Notes: generated from the sequence alone by a model not told the origin. A DNA stretch of 64,000 bases from Arhodomonas sp051195215 (GCF_051195215.1 NZ_JBNAZM010000001.1:62001-126000), one strand, 5' to 3'. Counted from the first letter of the stretch, positions 1 through 7,834 are shown. Numbers and translations: made by a program.

Positions 1-1972
1 GGATCTTCCCGCTGGACGTCTTGAGCACGCTGTGCGGTGGCACCAGGCGCACGTCATCGGCCGGCAGGTTGATGATGTCCACCGTCGCCTCGCGAATGGC
101 CTGCGCCAGGCGCTCGCGCTCGTCGGTGTCCTTGACTCGGGTCTCGGCGACTACCACGAGCGCTTCCACGCCGGTTTCCGCGTCCGGGTTTCCGAACACG
201 GCGACGCACCCCTTGCGCACCCCTTGCAGTCGCCCCACGGCTTCTTCGAGCTCATAGGGGTAGACGTTGCGTCCGCCGCGAACGATGACATCCTTGCTGC
301 GTCCGCTGATGTGTACGTCGCCGCCGACCAGGTACCCGCGATCACCGGTTCGCAGCCATGGACCGTCGTACAGAGAACGGGTGGCATCCTCGTTGTACAG
401 ATAGCCGTCGGTGGCGGAAGGTCCCCGGAACTCGATCTCGCCCTCGCGCCGCTCCGCGAGCTCCTGGCCGGCGGCGCCGACGATGCGGACTTCGTGCCCG
501 GAAAGCGGCGGCCCGCAGTTGACGAACGTCAACGCCGGCTCGTCACCGTGGACCGGCTCCGCTTTGCCGGTGGCGACGAACTTCTCGCGGCCGACCCGGT
601 CGCTCACCGGTCCCCGTCCCGGCGTGGGTACGCACAGTCCCACGGCCGCCTCGGCGAGGCCGTAGACGGGCATCAGTGCCTCACGTCGGAACCCGTGGGG
701 AGCGAATGCCTCGGCGAACCGCTCCATGGTGACAGGGCTGACCGGTTCCGCGCCGTTGAAAGCCACCCGCCAGCCGGAGAGATCCACGCCTTCGAGGCGT
801 TCGGACGTAATGGCACGCAGGCACAGCTCGTAGCCGAAATTCGGCCCCCCGGAGATCGTGCCGCCGTGCTGGTGAATGATCTCCAGCCACCGCAATGGCC
901 GGGCGAGAAAGCCCAGCGGCGACATCACCACCAGCGGCATTGCGTAGTACAGGCTGCCCAGCCAGGCGGCGATCAGGCCCATATCGTGGTAGAGCGGCAG
1001 CCAGCTGACGAATACATCCTCCGGGGTGACATCCAGACGCTCGCCCATCGCGCGGATGTTGGCGAGAAGCTGCGCGTGAGTCAGGGTCACGCCCTTCGGG
1101 TCACCCGTGCTGCCGGAGGTGTACTGGAGCAGCGCGAGATCGTCGCTGCCGGCTGCTTCATCCTCGCCGGATGTTTCCGGTCGGGTCAGCTCGTCAACGG
1201 TGACGATGCCTTCCAGCCGCGGTGCTTCGGCGCGCAACAGCCTCGCCACTTGCCGCGCCTCGGCCACGGTGATCAGAACCCGCACCTCGGCGTTGGTCAG
1301 GATACGGCCGTGGCGGCGAAGATGCTCTTCGAGCTGACTTGCACGCGCCGGTGGGTAGATCGGCACCGGCGTGGCGCCGATGCGCAACGCCGCCAGAAAC
1401 GCCGTGAAGTACTCGGCGCCCGTGGGCAGCATCAGCGCCAAGGCATCGCCCCGGCGTATCCCCCGCGCCGTCAGTCCCCCGGCGACCGTCCGTGCGCGCC
1501 GGTCGAGCTCTGCGTAGCTCAGCGTCTCCGGTGGCCCGTCGGAGGCGTAGATCGTCAGGTGCGGGCGGTCGGCGTGGCGGTCCAGGTGCCAGTCCAATGC
1601 GTCGGTGAGGGTGGTCGCCTGTCTCGGAGCCCCGGTGACCGGGGGGATCTCCATCGGCGACGGCTGGGGGCGGTCGGCGCTGGCGTGGCCATGGGCGCTG
1701 ACGATCGCCTCCAGCAGCTCGGCGGGCGTGTCGGCGGCCAGCGCCTGTTCGGGCAAATCCACGTTGAACGCCCGCTCCACGCGCAGCACGAGCTCGGCTC
1801 GTGCCATGCTGTCCAGTCCCAGGTCCCGGTCCAGCCGCGATTCGAGCGCAACCGCCGGCGGTGCCGTCGCCCCGGGGTGCGACTCACGCACCAGGCGGTG
1901 GACGATCTCCAGGAGCTGGTCTGTCAGCGCCTCGCGGTCCCGCGAGGCCGCCCTCGGGCCCGGTTCCGTCAT
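1..1972 (-). CDS. ACP plus fatty-acyl-AMP ligase protein, N-terminal part (runs off the left edge)
   Basis: The reading frame starts at an ATG at 1972 and stays open to the window edge, so the C-terminus is missing. Residues about 10-90 form an acyl-carrier-protein domain with the phosphopantetheine site LGLDSMA. An AMP-binding ligase follows: YTSGSTGDPKG signature, FAAL-like NGAEPV, YGLAEAAVGL, and RTGD then SGRSKDVIVRGG near the edge. Such enzymes activate a fatty acid as acyl-AMP and load it onto a carrier protein for lipid or polyketide synthesis. The carrier domain comes before the ligase, whereas many FAAL modules have it after. More modules may follow outside the window. No strong ribosome site precedes the chosen ATG and the frame is open further upstream, so the start is tentative. 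Confidence 0.85.
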   Translation of the reverse strand, partial: MTEPGPRAASRDREALTDQLLEIVHRLVRESHPGATAPPAVALESRLDRDLGLDSMARAELVLRVERAFNVDLPEQALAADTPAELLEAIVSAHGHASADRPQPSPMEIPPVTGAPRQATTLTDALDWHLDRHADRPHLTIYASDGPPETLSYAELDRRARTVAGGLTARGIRRGDALALMLPTGAEYFTAFLAALRIGATPVPIYPPARASQLEEHLRRHGRILTNAEVRVLITVAEARQVARLLRAEAPRLEGIVTVDELTRPETSGEDEAAGSDDLALLQYTSGSTGDPKGVTLTHAQLLANIRAMGERLDVTPEDVFVSWLPLYHDMGLIAAWLGSLYYAMPLVVMSPLGFLARPLRWLEIIHQHGGTISGGPNFGYELCLRAITSERLEGVDLSGWRVAFNGAEPVSPVTMERFAEAFAPHGFRREALMPVYGLAEAAVGLCVPTPGRGPVSDRVGREKFVATGKAEPVHGDEPALTFVNCGPPLSGHEVRIVGAAGQELAERREGEIEFRGPSATDGYLYNEDATRSLYDGPWLRTGDRGYLVGGDVHISGRSKDVIVRGGRNVYPYELEEAVGRLQGVRKGCVAVFGNPDAETGVEALVVVAETRVKDTDERERLAQAIREATVDIINLPADDVRLVPPHSVLKTSSGKI

Positions 1973-2052
1973 GCCGTTGTACCCGTCGCGCGGCGACAGC
2001 CTGTGCGCGATGTGGGGAAGGGCCGCCTGCGCGCGCCGGTAACGGCACCGCT

Positions 2053-2373
2053 CTACAGGCCCATTTCCGGCGTTGCCGGCCCTTCCCGCTCTTTCTCCGG
2101 AATTTCCGTCATGGTGGCCTCTGTAAGGAGTAGCACACTGGCGACGGAAACGGCATTCTCCAGCGCGATTCGCACGACTTTGGTGGGATCGACGATGCCC
2201 GCCTCGATCAGGTCCACGTAGGCGTTGCGGGCGGCGTCGAAGCCGATGGCGCCCTCGCTGTCGAGCATGCGGCTGACGACCACGCCACCGTCCACGGCCG
2301 AGTTCTCCGCGATCTGGCGCGCCGGCGCCTGCAGTGCACGCTGAAGAATGCGCACGCCGGTACGTTCGTCCCC
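2053..2373 (-). pseudogene. groL: C-terminal remnant of chaperonin GroEL
   Basis: About 105 residues align by eye with the last fifth of GroEL: GVRILQRALQAPARQIAEN, then AIGFDAARNAYVDLIEAGI, VDPTKVVRIAL and SVASVLLLTEA. The apical and equatorial N-terminal domains are absent. Upstream of about 2373 the frame codes for unrelated sequence and no GroEL-like residues continue in the other frames. The usual Gly-Met-rich tail is replaced by a short GPATPEMGL end. It cannot fold as a chaperonin subunit and is best read as a decayed fragment left by a deletion or insertion. It lies 80 bp upstream of the ACP-ligase gene on the same strand. Confidence 0.85.
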
Positions 2374-2543
2374 GTCACAGCGCTCCGCGCAGACGAAGTG
2401 TTGTCCGGGATCAAAGAATGTGCGCCGAAGTCCTCGGATGCCGGGTTCCGCGGGTTGTGGAACCTTGTCCCAGGTCAAAACGCGCAAGGCCGACGGAACC
2501 ATAATGGTGGTCAGGCCAAGGCGGATGCGCAGGCGACAAATCC

Positions 2544-2678
2544 ATGCCTGAACCCCTGCAGCGCCGGATTCTGCCCTGGAGCTTCCTGGCGCTGGCTCTG
2601 GCGGCACTGGTGTTCATCTACTGGTCGACGACCATGAACCGACCGGCGGCACACGCGGTAACGGGCGATGCGACATGA
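2544..2678 (+). CDS. Small single-pass membrane protein (44 aa)
   Basis: The frame begins MPEPLQRRILPW and then has one hydrophobic helix (residues about 11-27, FLALALAALVFIYW core) followed by a short polar tail. Basic residues before the helix suggest the N-terminus stays inside. Its stop lies in the ribosome-binding site of the Prim-Pol gene that starts 13 bp later, so the two are probably one transcript. No family is recognised. Support is the helix and the tight spacing; it could still be a chance frame. Confidence 0.45.
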   Translation: MPEPLQRRILPWSFLALALAALVFIYWSTTMNRPAAHAVTGDAT

Positions 2679-2691
2679 GGGGGGACGAGTG

Positions 2692-3468
2692 ATGAGGCAG
2701 ACGCCTGCCGAGATCAGCGCCCTGGACTACTGCCATCACGGCTGGTCGGTGGTTCCCGTGCGCCCACGCAGCAAGCGCCCGCTCGTGCGCTGGCTCGAGT
2801 ACCAGCACCGCTTGCCCGGGGTCGAGGAGATCCGGGAATGGTTCTCGCGGTGGCCCGATGCCAACGTCGCCATCGTTACCGGGCGCGTATCCGGACTCAT
2901 CGTGATCGATGTCGATCCTCAGCATTACGGCGACGCCAGTATCGCGGCGCTGGAGGAGGAGCACGGTGCCCTGCCCGCCAGTGTCGAGTCCGTCACCGGC
3001 GGTGGCGGGCGTCATGTCTACTTCGCCCACCCCGGCGGCGCAGTAGGCAACCGGGCCGGGGTCGTGGCGGGTGTGGATGTTCGCGGCGACGGCGGCTACG
3101 TGATCGCACCACCATCCGTTCATCCATCGGGAGAAGCCTATCGGTGGCGCAGGCAACATGCACCGGGCGAGCTACCCGTCGCGCCGATGCCGGCGTGGCT
3201 GGTTGCCATGATTGGCGATGGTTCCAGTAAGCGCGGGCGATCGGTCGACGCCTGGCGGGCGCTCATACGCGCCGGCGTGCCGGCCGGCACGCGCAACTCC
3301 ACCGTGGCCTCTCTGACCGGCCACCTGCTCTGGCATGGCGTCGATGCCGAGATCGCCATGGAGCTATTGCTGTGCTGGAACCGCGTCCGCTGCCGTCCGC
3401 CCCTGTCCGACGACGAGGTCATCCGCACCGTCGACAGCATCACGCGCCTGCACGACCAGGCGCACTAA
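2692..3468 (+). CDS. Stand-alone Prim-Pol (bifunctional DNA primase/polymerase) with PriCT-1-like domain
   Basis: This 258-aa protein carries the archaeo-eukaryotic primase core of the Prim-Pol family: metal-binding DVD at residues 73-75 (LIVIDVDP), GGGGRHVYF at about 103-111 and GVDVRGDGGYVIAPPS at about 127-142. The C-terminal 75 residues (AWRALIRAGVPAGTRNSTVA onward) resemble the PriCT-1 domain. Such proteins prime or extend DNA and are usually encoded by plasmids, phages and integrated elements, often fused to a helicase. No helicase is present here. ATG 2692 is preferred over upstream codons because an AGGGGGGA site lies 6 bp before it. The gene marks this patch as accessory DNA. Confidence 0.8.
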   Translation: MRQTPAEISALDYCHHGWSVVPVRPRSKRPLVRWLEYQHRLPGVEEIREWFSRWPDANVAIVTGRVSGLIVIDVDPQHYGDASIAALEEEHGALPASVESVTGGGGRHVYFAHPGGAVGNRAGVVAGVDVRGDGGYVIAPPSVHPSGEAYRWRRQHAPGELPVAPMPAWLVAMIGDGSSKRGRSVDAWRALIRAGVPAGTRNSTVASLTGHLLWHGVDAEIAMELLLCWNRVRCRPPLSDDEVIRTVDSITRLHDQAH

Positions 3469-3492
3469 TGACACGCGGCGCCCCACGCCGCC

Positions 3493-3517
3493 GGGTCACC
3501 GCGGATCTCGGTGACCC
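3493..3517. terminator. Stem-loop between convergent genes
   Basis: A perfect 9-bp stem (GGGTCACCG / CGGTGACCC, 7-nt loop) sits 24 bp after the Prim-Pol stop and 45 bp before the end of the opposing gene. It has no T-tract, so it may act as a bidirectional transcript end or only as an RNA stabiliser. Confidence 0.4.
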
Positions 3518-3562
3518 GTAGTGACAAGGGGAATCCATCGATCGTGTTTCAGCGGTTGTGTT

Positions 3563-3886
3563 TCAGCGCCTTGAGGGGCCGCCCGCCTTCGGCGATGGCC
3601 AGCAGACGCTGAGCACCTCCGAACGAAAGCCGCACTTGCGCGCGTACGCCTCGGCGCGCGCCGCATTGCGAAATCGCAGCGGTGCGCCGTCCTCATGACC
3701 GAGCACATGCCATTGCGCGCGTCCGCCGGCGATGTGCCATATCCACAACACATAATCATCGGAGCCGTCCCATGCCGGGCGAATCTCGCAGCCGGCGGCC
3801 GAATGTCCCCGCAGCAACTGCACGGCTTCGGTGCTCTGGACGGATTGCGTAGCGTCGGGCAGACCGCCCTGTGGTGTATTCGTCAT
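3563..3886 (-). CDS. Unrecognised small protein, paralogue B of a tandem pair (107 aa)
   Basis: No known family is recognised. The core reads CEIRPAWDGSDDYVLWIWH, then a Trp-His strand, FRNAARAEAYARKCGFR and VLSVCWPSP. The gene just upstream (4000-4353) has the same motifs in the same order, so the pair arose by duplication. The shape suggests a small alpha/beta domain of about 75 residues with variable tails. There is no signal peptide or membrane helix. ATG 3886 is preceded by AGGGGGA. The pair lies 113 bp apart on the same strand and is probably co-transcribed. Confidence 0.6.
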   Translation of the reverse strand: MTNTPQGGLPDATQSVQSTEAVQLLRGHSAAGCEIRPAWDGSDDYVLWIWHIAGGRAQWHVLGHEDGAPLRFRNAARAEAYARKCGFRSEVLSVCWPSPKAGGPSRR

Positions 3887-3999
3887 GGTCTTCCCCCTAC
3901 CCCCTGTCGGGATCGCCCCCCCCTGCCCAGGGGATGCGCTTTCGTGCCCGTATCGTCACGCACGGCTCGCGCGTCCCGGCGCAAGCCACTCGACTTTGG

Positions 4000-4353
4000 C
4001 TAGCGACCGCTCGGGCCGGCGATACCGGTCACCTTATCCGCGGCGGGCGTCGTTTCATGGGGCGGCCAGCGTACGCTTACAGCCTCCGGCCGAAATCCGC
4101 ACTGGCGGGCGTAAACGCCGGCGAGCTCGGCGTTTAGGAACCGTTGGGGTGTGCCATCGTGGCGGCTGAGAATCTGCCAGCTCGTGGTCCCGCTGGTGCG
4201 GTACCAGATCCATACCACGTAGTCGCCGGAACCGTCCCATGCCGGCTGGATCCGGCAGCCACAGGCGATGCGTTCTTGTGTCCGGCCCATCGGCCCACTG
4301 CCGGACGCCGATGGCTCGCCCCCAGGCGGGCAGTGGTGCGGCATCATCGTCAT
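4000..4353 (-). CDS. Unrecognised small protein, paralogue A of a tandem pair (117 aa)
   Basis: The sequence contains CRIQPAWDGSGDYVVWIWY, WQILSRHDGTPQRFLNAELA, VYARQCGFRPEAVSVRWPP, matching the neighbour at 3563-3886 through its core. Conserved features of the pair are a Cys before the PAWDGS(D/G)DYV(L/V)WIW block, a (Q/H)(I/V)L strand, an F(R/L)NA helix and an (A/C)GFR turn. No function can be assigned. ATG 4353 is chosen because a strong CAGGAGGAG site stands 9 bp upstream; the frame is open further up without a comparable site. The leader lies just inside the inverted-repeat element at 4421-4685. Confidence 0.6.
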   Translation of the reverse strand: MTMMPHHCPPGGEPSASGSGPMGRTQERIACGCRIQPAWDGSGDYVVWIWYRTSGTTSWQILSRHDGTPQRFLNAELAGVYARQCGFRPEAVSVRWPPHETTPAADKVTGIAGPSGR

Positions 4354-4420
4354 GTTTGCGCTCTCCTCCTGCTCATCACCACGAACCTCATGCGGGCCGC
4401 GACCAAGCAATTTGGACATA

Positions 4421-4685
4421 CTAATCCGGTCACAGGTAATGCCACATGTCAGCGAGGCTGTCGGGCGTTCTCGCAAGGCGCGAGGAGCGTGGTGTAGCAA
4501 GCGCTACATGAGCGACGAGCAACGCCGCGAGAACGCCCGACAGGCTCGCCCGAAGGGAGCGCTTGTGCGGCCCGGCTGCGGCGTTGCGCTCACTCGACGT
4601 GAGCCTTGCCACGCCTTCGCTCGCGCGCCTGGCAGCCGAATCGCACAAGCGCTCTGACACGCGGCATTACCTGTGATCGGATTAG
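4421..4685. mobile_element. MITE-like non-coding element, 265 bp, with 32-bp terminal inverted repeats
   Basis: The ends, 4421-4452 and the reverse complement of 4654-4685, match at 29 of 32 positions and begin CTAATCCG. Both flanks next to the ends read TA, as expected for a TA target-site duplication of the Tc1/mariner-IS630 type. Inside lies another inverted repeat (CTGTCGGGCGTTCTCGC around 4458 and its complement around 4540), so the transcript would fold into a long hairpin. No transposase is present. The short open frames inside it have no recognisable product. Confidence 0.75.
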
Positions 4686-5030
4686 TAAAGTGCCATCCGC
4701 TCCACGTGTATCGGATGACCCGGGTCAACGAAGCGTCGATCGATAGTGTGCGGTGGGTCGAGGGCTGGCGACATTTCGTTCGGAAATTCGCAAGTCATGT
4801 TCCGGACGCCGATCCGGATGCACGCAACGCACGTCACGATTGCATCTCAAGGCTGAATGCAGGCCGATGGGTGGGCGTTGTTATAAACATTCGTTGGCTA
4901 TAGTGAGTACAGGAGATCGAGACAGTATTCAGGACAATCAACAACAAGCGAAATGCCGGGTGGAGGCCGACGCAACCGGGAATGGTGACGAGGTCGATAT
5001 TCACGAGCGAGCGAGCACGACTGATTGCTT
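4686..5030. other. Non-coding leader upstream of the FNR-type gene
   Basis: About 345 bp lie between the inverted-repeat element and the regulator gene. A weak promoter-like pair TTGTTA (4878) and TATAGT (4899) can be seen, but the 15-bp spacing is short. No FNR box, terminator or small gene was found in it. Confidence 0.3.
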
Positions 5031-5807
5031 ATGGACGTCTCACGCCTTCGCATCGCCTGCAGCACCTGCAGCACCTGCAGCACCTGCAGCACCTGCAGCA
5101 CCTGCAGCCTGGCACAACTGTGCCTGCCATTCAGCCTCAGTGCGCGTGATGTCAGCGAGCTCGACGGAGTCGTGCAACGGCGCCGGACGATTCACCGCAG
5201 GCAATACCTTTATCGTGCCGATGAGCCCTTTCATGCCGTTTACGCGGTGCGTTCCGGCATTTTGAAGACCAGCCATCTGGCCGCGTACGGCGAAGAGCAA
5301 ATCACCGGATTTCATCTGCCCGGTGAAATTCTCGGGTGGGATGCGATCATGAGCTGGGCTCATCCCTGCGACGCCGTCGCCGTGGAAACCGCCAGTGTCT
5401 GCGTACTGCCGTTCGAGCGCCTGGAGGAACTGGCGCGCACCATTCCGAGTCTGCAACGCCAGATTCTGCGCCTGATGAGCCGTGAGCTGTTCCAGGACCA
5501 CGAGGCACTGGTCGCAATGGCACGTCGTCCCGCCGAGGAGCGTGTCGTTGTGGCGTTGTTGAGTTTCTCCGAGCGTTTCGCGCGTCTTGGGCGCTCCCCG
5601 ACGGCCCTGCGCCTTCCCATGACGCGTGGTGAGCTCAGCAATTACCTGGGACTCGCCCCCGAGACGCTGAGCCGCGTTTTCCGACGGCTCCAGGCGAGCA
5701 GCCTGCTCCGAGCCTCCGGCCACGAAGTCGTCCTTCACGACCTTGCCGCTTTGCGTCAACTCGTGGGCGACGGCGCCAGCGTCAACCGGCAATCTCAGAG
5801 CGGCTAG
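5031..5807 (+). CDS. fnr: FNR-type oxygen-sensing transcription regulator with an expanded cysteine repeat
   Basis: The protein (258 aa) is collinear with FNR: CSTCSLAQLCLPF carries the C-x2-C-x5-C cluster, then YAVRSGILKTS, GEEQITGFHLPGEILGWDA, and the fourth ligand in TASVCVLPFE. The C-terminal helix-turn-helix GELSNYLGLAPETLSRVFRR has the E-x2-SR recognition signature expected to read TTGAT-N4-ATCAA. In FNR proteins these cysteines hold an oxygen-labile [4Fe-4S] cluster that controls dimerisation. Here the first ligands are preceded by five Cys-Ser-Thr repeats from a 9-bp tandem repeat, giving seven N-terminal cysteines. ATG 5031 is used; TTG 5025 is an alternative, and no strong ribosome site is visible. 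FNR-box-like sites occur in three promoter regions downstream in this window. Confidence 0.93.
   Translation: MDVSRLRIACSTCSTCSTCSTCSTCSLAQLCLPFSLSARDVSELDGVVQRRRTIHRRQYLYRADEPFHAVYAVRSGILKTSHLAAYGEEQITGFHLPGEILGWDAIMSWAHPCDAVAVETASVCVLPFERLEELARTIPSLQRQILRLMSRELFQDHEALVAMARRPAEERVVVALLSFSERFARLGRSPTALRLPMTRGELSNYLGLAPETLSRVFRRLQASSLLRASGHEVVLHDLAALRQLVGDGASVNRQSQSG
5056..5109 (+). repeat. 9-bp tandem repeat inside fnr (Cys-Ser-Thr codons)
   Basis: Five perfect copies of CCTGCAGCA are followed by a sixth ending in C instead of A. The unit is a multiple of three, so slippage changes the number of Cys-Ser-Thr triplets without breaking the frame. The array lies directly on the iron-sulfur ligand region of the regulator. 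Confidence 0.97.
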
Positions 5808-5908
5808 GGCGGAACCGGAGTCTTCGTCCGGGGCCGGTCCGTCTTCACGGGACCGCGCGGATGGTATCGAAAGGGGCGTCATCCGGATGTCGGGTGCTAC
5901 AGGGATAG

Positions 5909-7762
5909 ATGGGCATGGCTGACTGGTTCGGTGGCGAGCCTACCGGAATCACCCGGGAGATCTGGGATAGCCGCTACCGTCTGCGTTGCGGACGAAACTG
6001 CATCGACGCCGATATTCACGATACCTGGCGGCGCGTCTCCCGGACCGCCGCCGGCGTCGAGCCCGCCCAGCGGCGCGAGCAATGGTCACAGCGTTTCTAT
6101 GAAGTGCTTGCCCGGGGGCGTTTTCTCCCCGGTGGCCGCATCCTCGCCGGCGCAGGCTCCCCCGGTAGCGTGACCCTGTTCAACTGTTTTGTCATGGGCG
6201 TGATCGACGACTCCCTGGCGGGCATCTTCGATGCGCTTCGCGATAGCGCCCTGACCATGCAGCAGGGCGGGGGTGTTGGCCACGACTTCTCCACCCTGCG
6301 GCCGCGCGGATGCGTCGCTCGCACGGCGAGTACCGTCTCGAGCGGTCCGGTGTCGTTCATGCATGTCTGGGACGCGATGTGCGCGACCATCGTCTCCACC
6401 GGGGCGCGCCGTGGGGCGATGATGGCCACTTTGCGGTGCGACCATCCCGATATCGAGGAATTCGTCGACGCCAAGCGCGAGACGGGGCGGCTGACACGCT
6501 TCAATCTGTCCGTCCAGGTGACCGACGCGTTCATCGAGGCTGTACGCGCCGACGCCGCCTGGCCTCTGGTATTTCCGGACGACCGCATTGATCGGCACGG
6601 CGGCACCGGCGAGTACGTGTTGCGCGAATGGACCGGACGTGCCAGCGGCGTACGGTGTCGCGTTCTGCGCCGGGTGAGCGCACGCACGCTGTGGCACCGC
6701 ATCTTGCGGGCCGCGTACGACACCGGTGAGCCCGGCGTACTGTTCATCGACCGTATCAATGCGACCAACAATCTCGGCTACTGTGAGCATATAACCGCCA
6801 CCAATCCCTGCGGCGAGCTCCCCCTGCCGCCGTACGGCGCCTGTGATCTGGGCTCGCTGAATCTCGTGCGCTTCGTCCGCAAGCCGTTCGGACCGGGCGC
6901 ATCGTTTGACTGGCGGGCACTGGGGGAAACCGCGGCTGTCGCCACGCGGCTGCTCGATAACGTCATCGACTCGTCGGCATTTCCCCTGCCCGCCCAGGCG
7001 GAACGTGCCCGCGCAAGCCGCCGAGTGGGTCTCGGCTTCACCGGGCTTGCCGATACGCTGGCGATGCTCGGTCTGCACTACGATTCCCCGGCGGCACGAC
7101 GTATGGCCGCGGCGGTGGCTCACGCGGCATGCGTCAGTGCCTACCGCAGCTCCGTGGCGCTGGCACGCGAGAAAGGCGAATTCCCCCAGCTGGAGCGTTC
7201 CCGTTACCTGGCGGCGCCATTCGTCGCCCGCCTGCCCGCGGACATCCGCGCCGGCATTCACGCGTACGGCATTCGCAACAGCCACCTCACCGCCATCGCC
7301 CCCACGGGCACCATCAGTCTGCTCGCGGGCAACGTATCCACTGGTATCGAACCCATCTACCAGCTCGAGCACGAGCGGGCCGTGCGAACGAGGGGCGGCG
7401 GTCATTCACGGGTTCACTGTTTGCGTGACTTCGCTTACGCACTGTGGTGCGAGCACCACGACCCGGAACGGCCGCCGCCATCTCTGGTGGACGCGCTGCG
7501 TCTCTCGCCCGGGGCTCATCTGGCCATGCAGGCTGCGGTTCAGCAATGGGTCGACAATGCCATCGCGAAGACCGTCAACGTGGCCGGGGACTGCTCGTTC
7601 GGGACGTTCCGCAAGCTCTACGACGATGCCTACGACCTGGGTCTGAAAGGCTGTACGGTATTTCGCCCCAACCCGGTAACGGCCGCAGTGCTGACCCCGG
7701 CACGCGGTGCACGCCGCGACATGGCCCTGCACTGTTGTGGCCCGGACCGCGAGCCGGATTGA
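5909..7762 (+). CDS. nrdJ: Adenosylcobalamin-dependent (class II) ribonucleotide reductase
   Basis: This 617-aa enzyme would reduce ribonucleotides to deoxyribonucleotides without oxygen, using a B12 radical. Visible family features are GRFLPGGRIL, the first active-site Cys in TLFNCFVMG (C93), GGGVGHDFSTLRP, the radical-site NPCGELPLP (N299, C301, E303), APTGTISLLAG with GIEPIY, and the second redox Cys in AGDCSFGTF (about C562), then KGCTVFRPNP. It is shorter than many NrdJ proteins and ends in an HCC tail rather than a clear CxxC zinc ribbon. ATG 5915 is an equally possible start. It lies 101 bp after fnr on the same strand, which fits a role in growth at low oxygen. Confidence 0.9.
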   Translation: MGMADWFGGEPTGITREIWDSRYRLRCGRNCIDADIHDTWRRVSRTAAGVEPAQRREQWSQRFYEVLARGRFLPGGRILAGAGSPGSVTLFNCFVMGVIDDSLAGIFDALRDSALTMQQGGGVGHDFSTLRPRGCVARTASTVSSGPVSFMHVWDAMCATIVSTGARRGAMMATLRCDHPDIEEFVDAKRETGRLTRFNLSVQVTDAFIEAVRADAAWPLVFPDDRIDRHGGTGEYVLREWTGRASGVRCRVLRRVSARTLWHRILRAAYDTGEPGVLFIDRINATNNLGYCEHITATNPCGELPLPPYGACDLGSLNLVRFVRKPFGPGASFDWRALGETAAVATRLLDNVIDSSAFPLPAQAERARASRRVGLGFTGLADTLAMLGLHYDSPAARRMAAAVAHAACVSAYRSSVALAREKGEFPQLERSRYLAAPFVARLPADIRAGIHAYGIRNSHLTAIAPTGTISLLAGNVSTGIEPIYQLEHERAVRTRGGGHSRVHCLRDFAYALWCEHHDPERPPPSLVDALRLSPGAHLAMQAAVQQWVDNAIAKTVNVAGDCSFGTFRKLYDDAYDLGLKGCTVFRPNPVTAAVLTPARGARRDMALHCCGPDREPD

Positions 7763-7834
7763 CCGGCCCCGCTCAATGTCCGCCGTGGCGACGGGACGTC
7801 ACCGGTCATCGCACACGGGAATGCAGTGCCCGTG

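Noticed and set aside
32..2221. Long open frame on the plus strand, 729 codons
   Set aside because: It is antisense to the ACP-FAAL gene, whose minus-strand reading has clear motifs; the plus reading has none.
4430..4660. Open frames of 70-130 codons inside the inverted-repeat element
   Set aside because: They follow the repeat structure and have no ribosome site or family match.
4878..4904. Sigma70 promoter upstream of fnr
   Set aside because: TTGTTA and TATAGT are only 15 bp apart, and other weak pairs exist; noted in the leader but not called separately.
5056..5109. Short tandem repeat as a possible CRISPR or regulatory array
   Set aside because: Unit is 9 bp without spacers and lies in frame inside a coding region.
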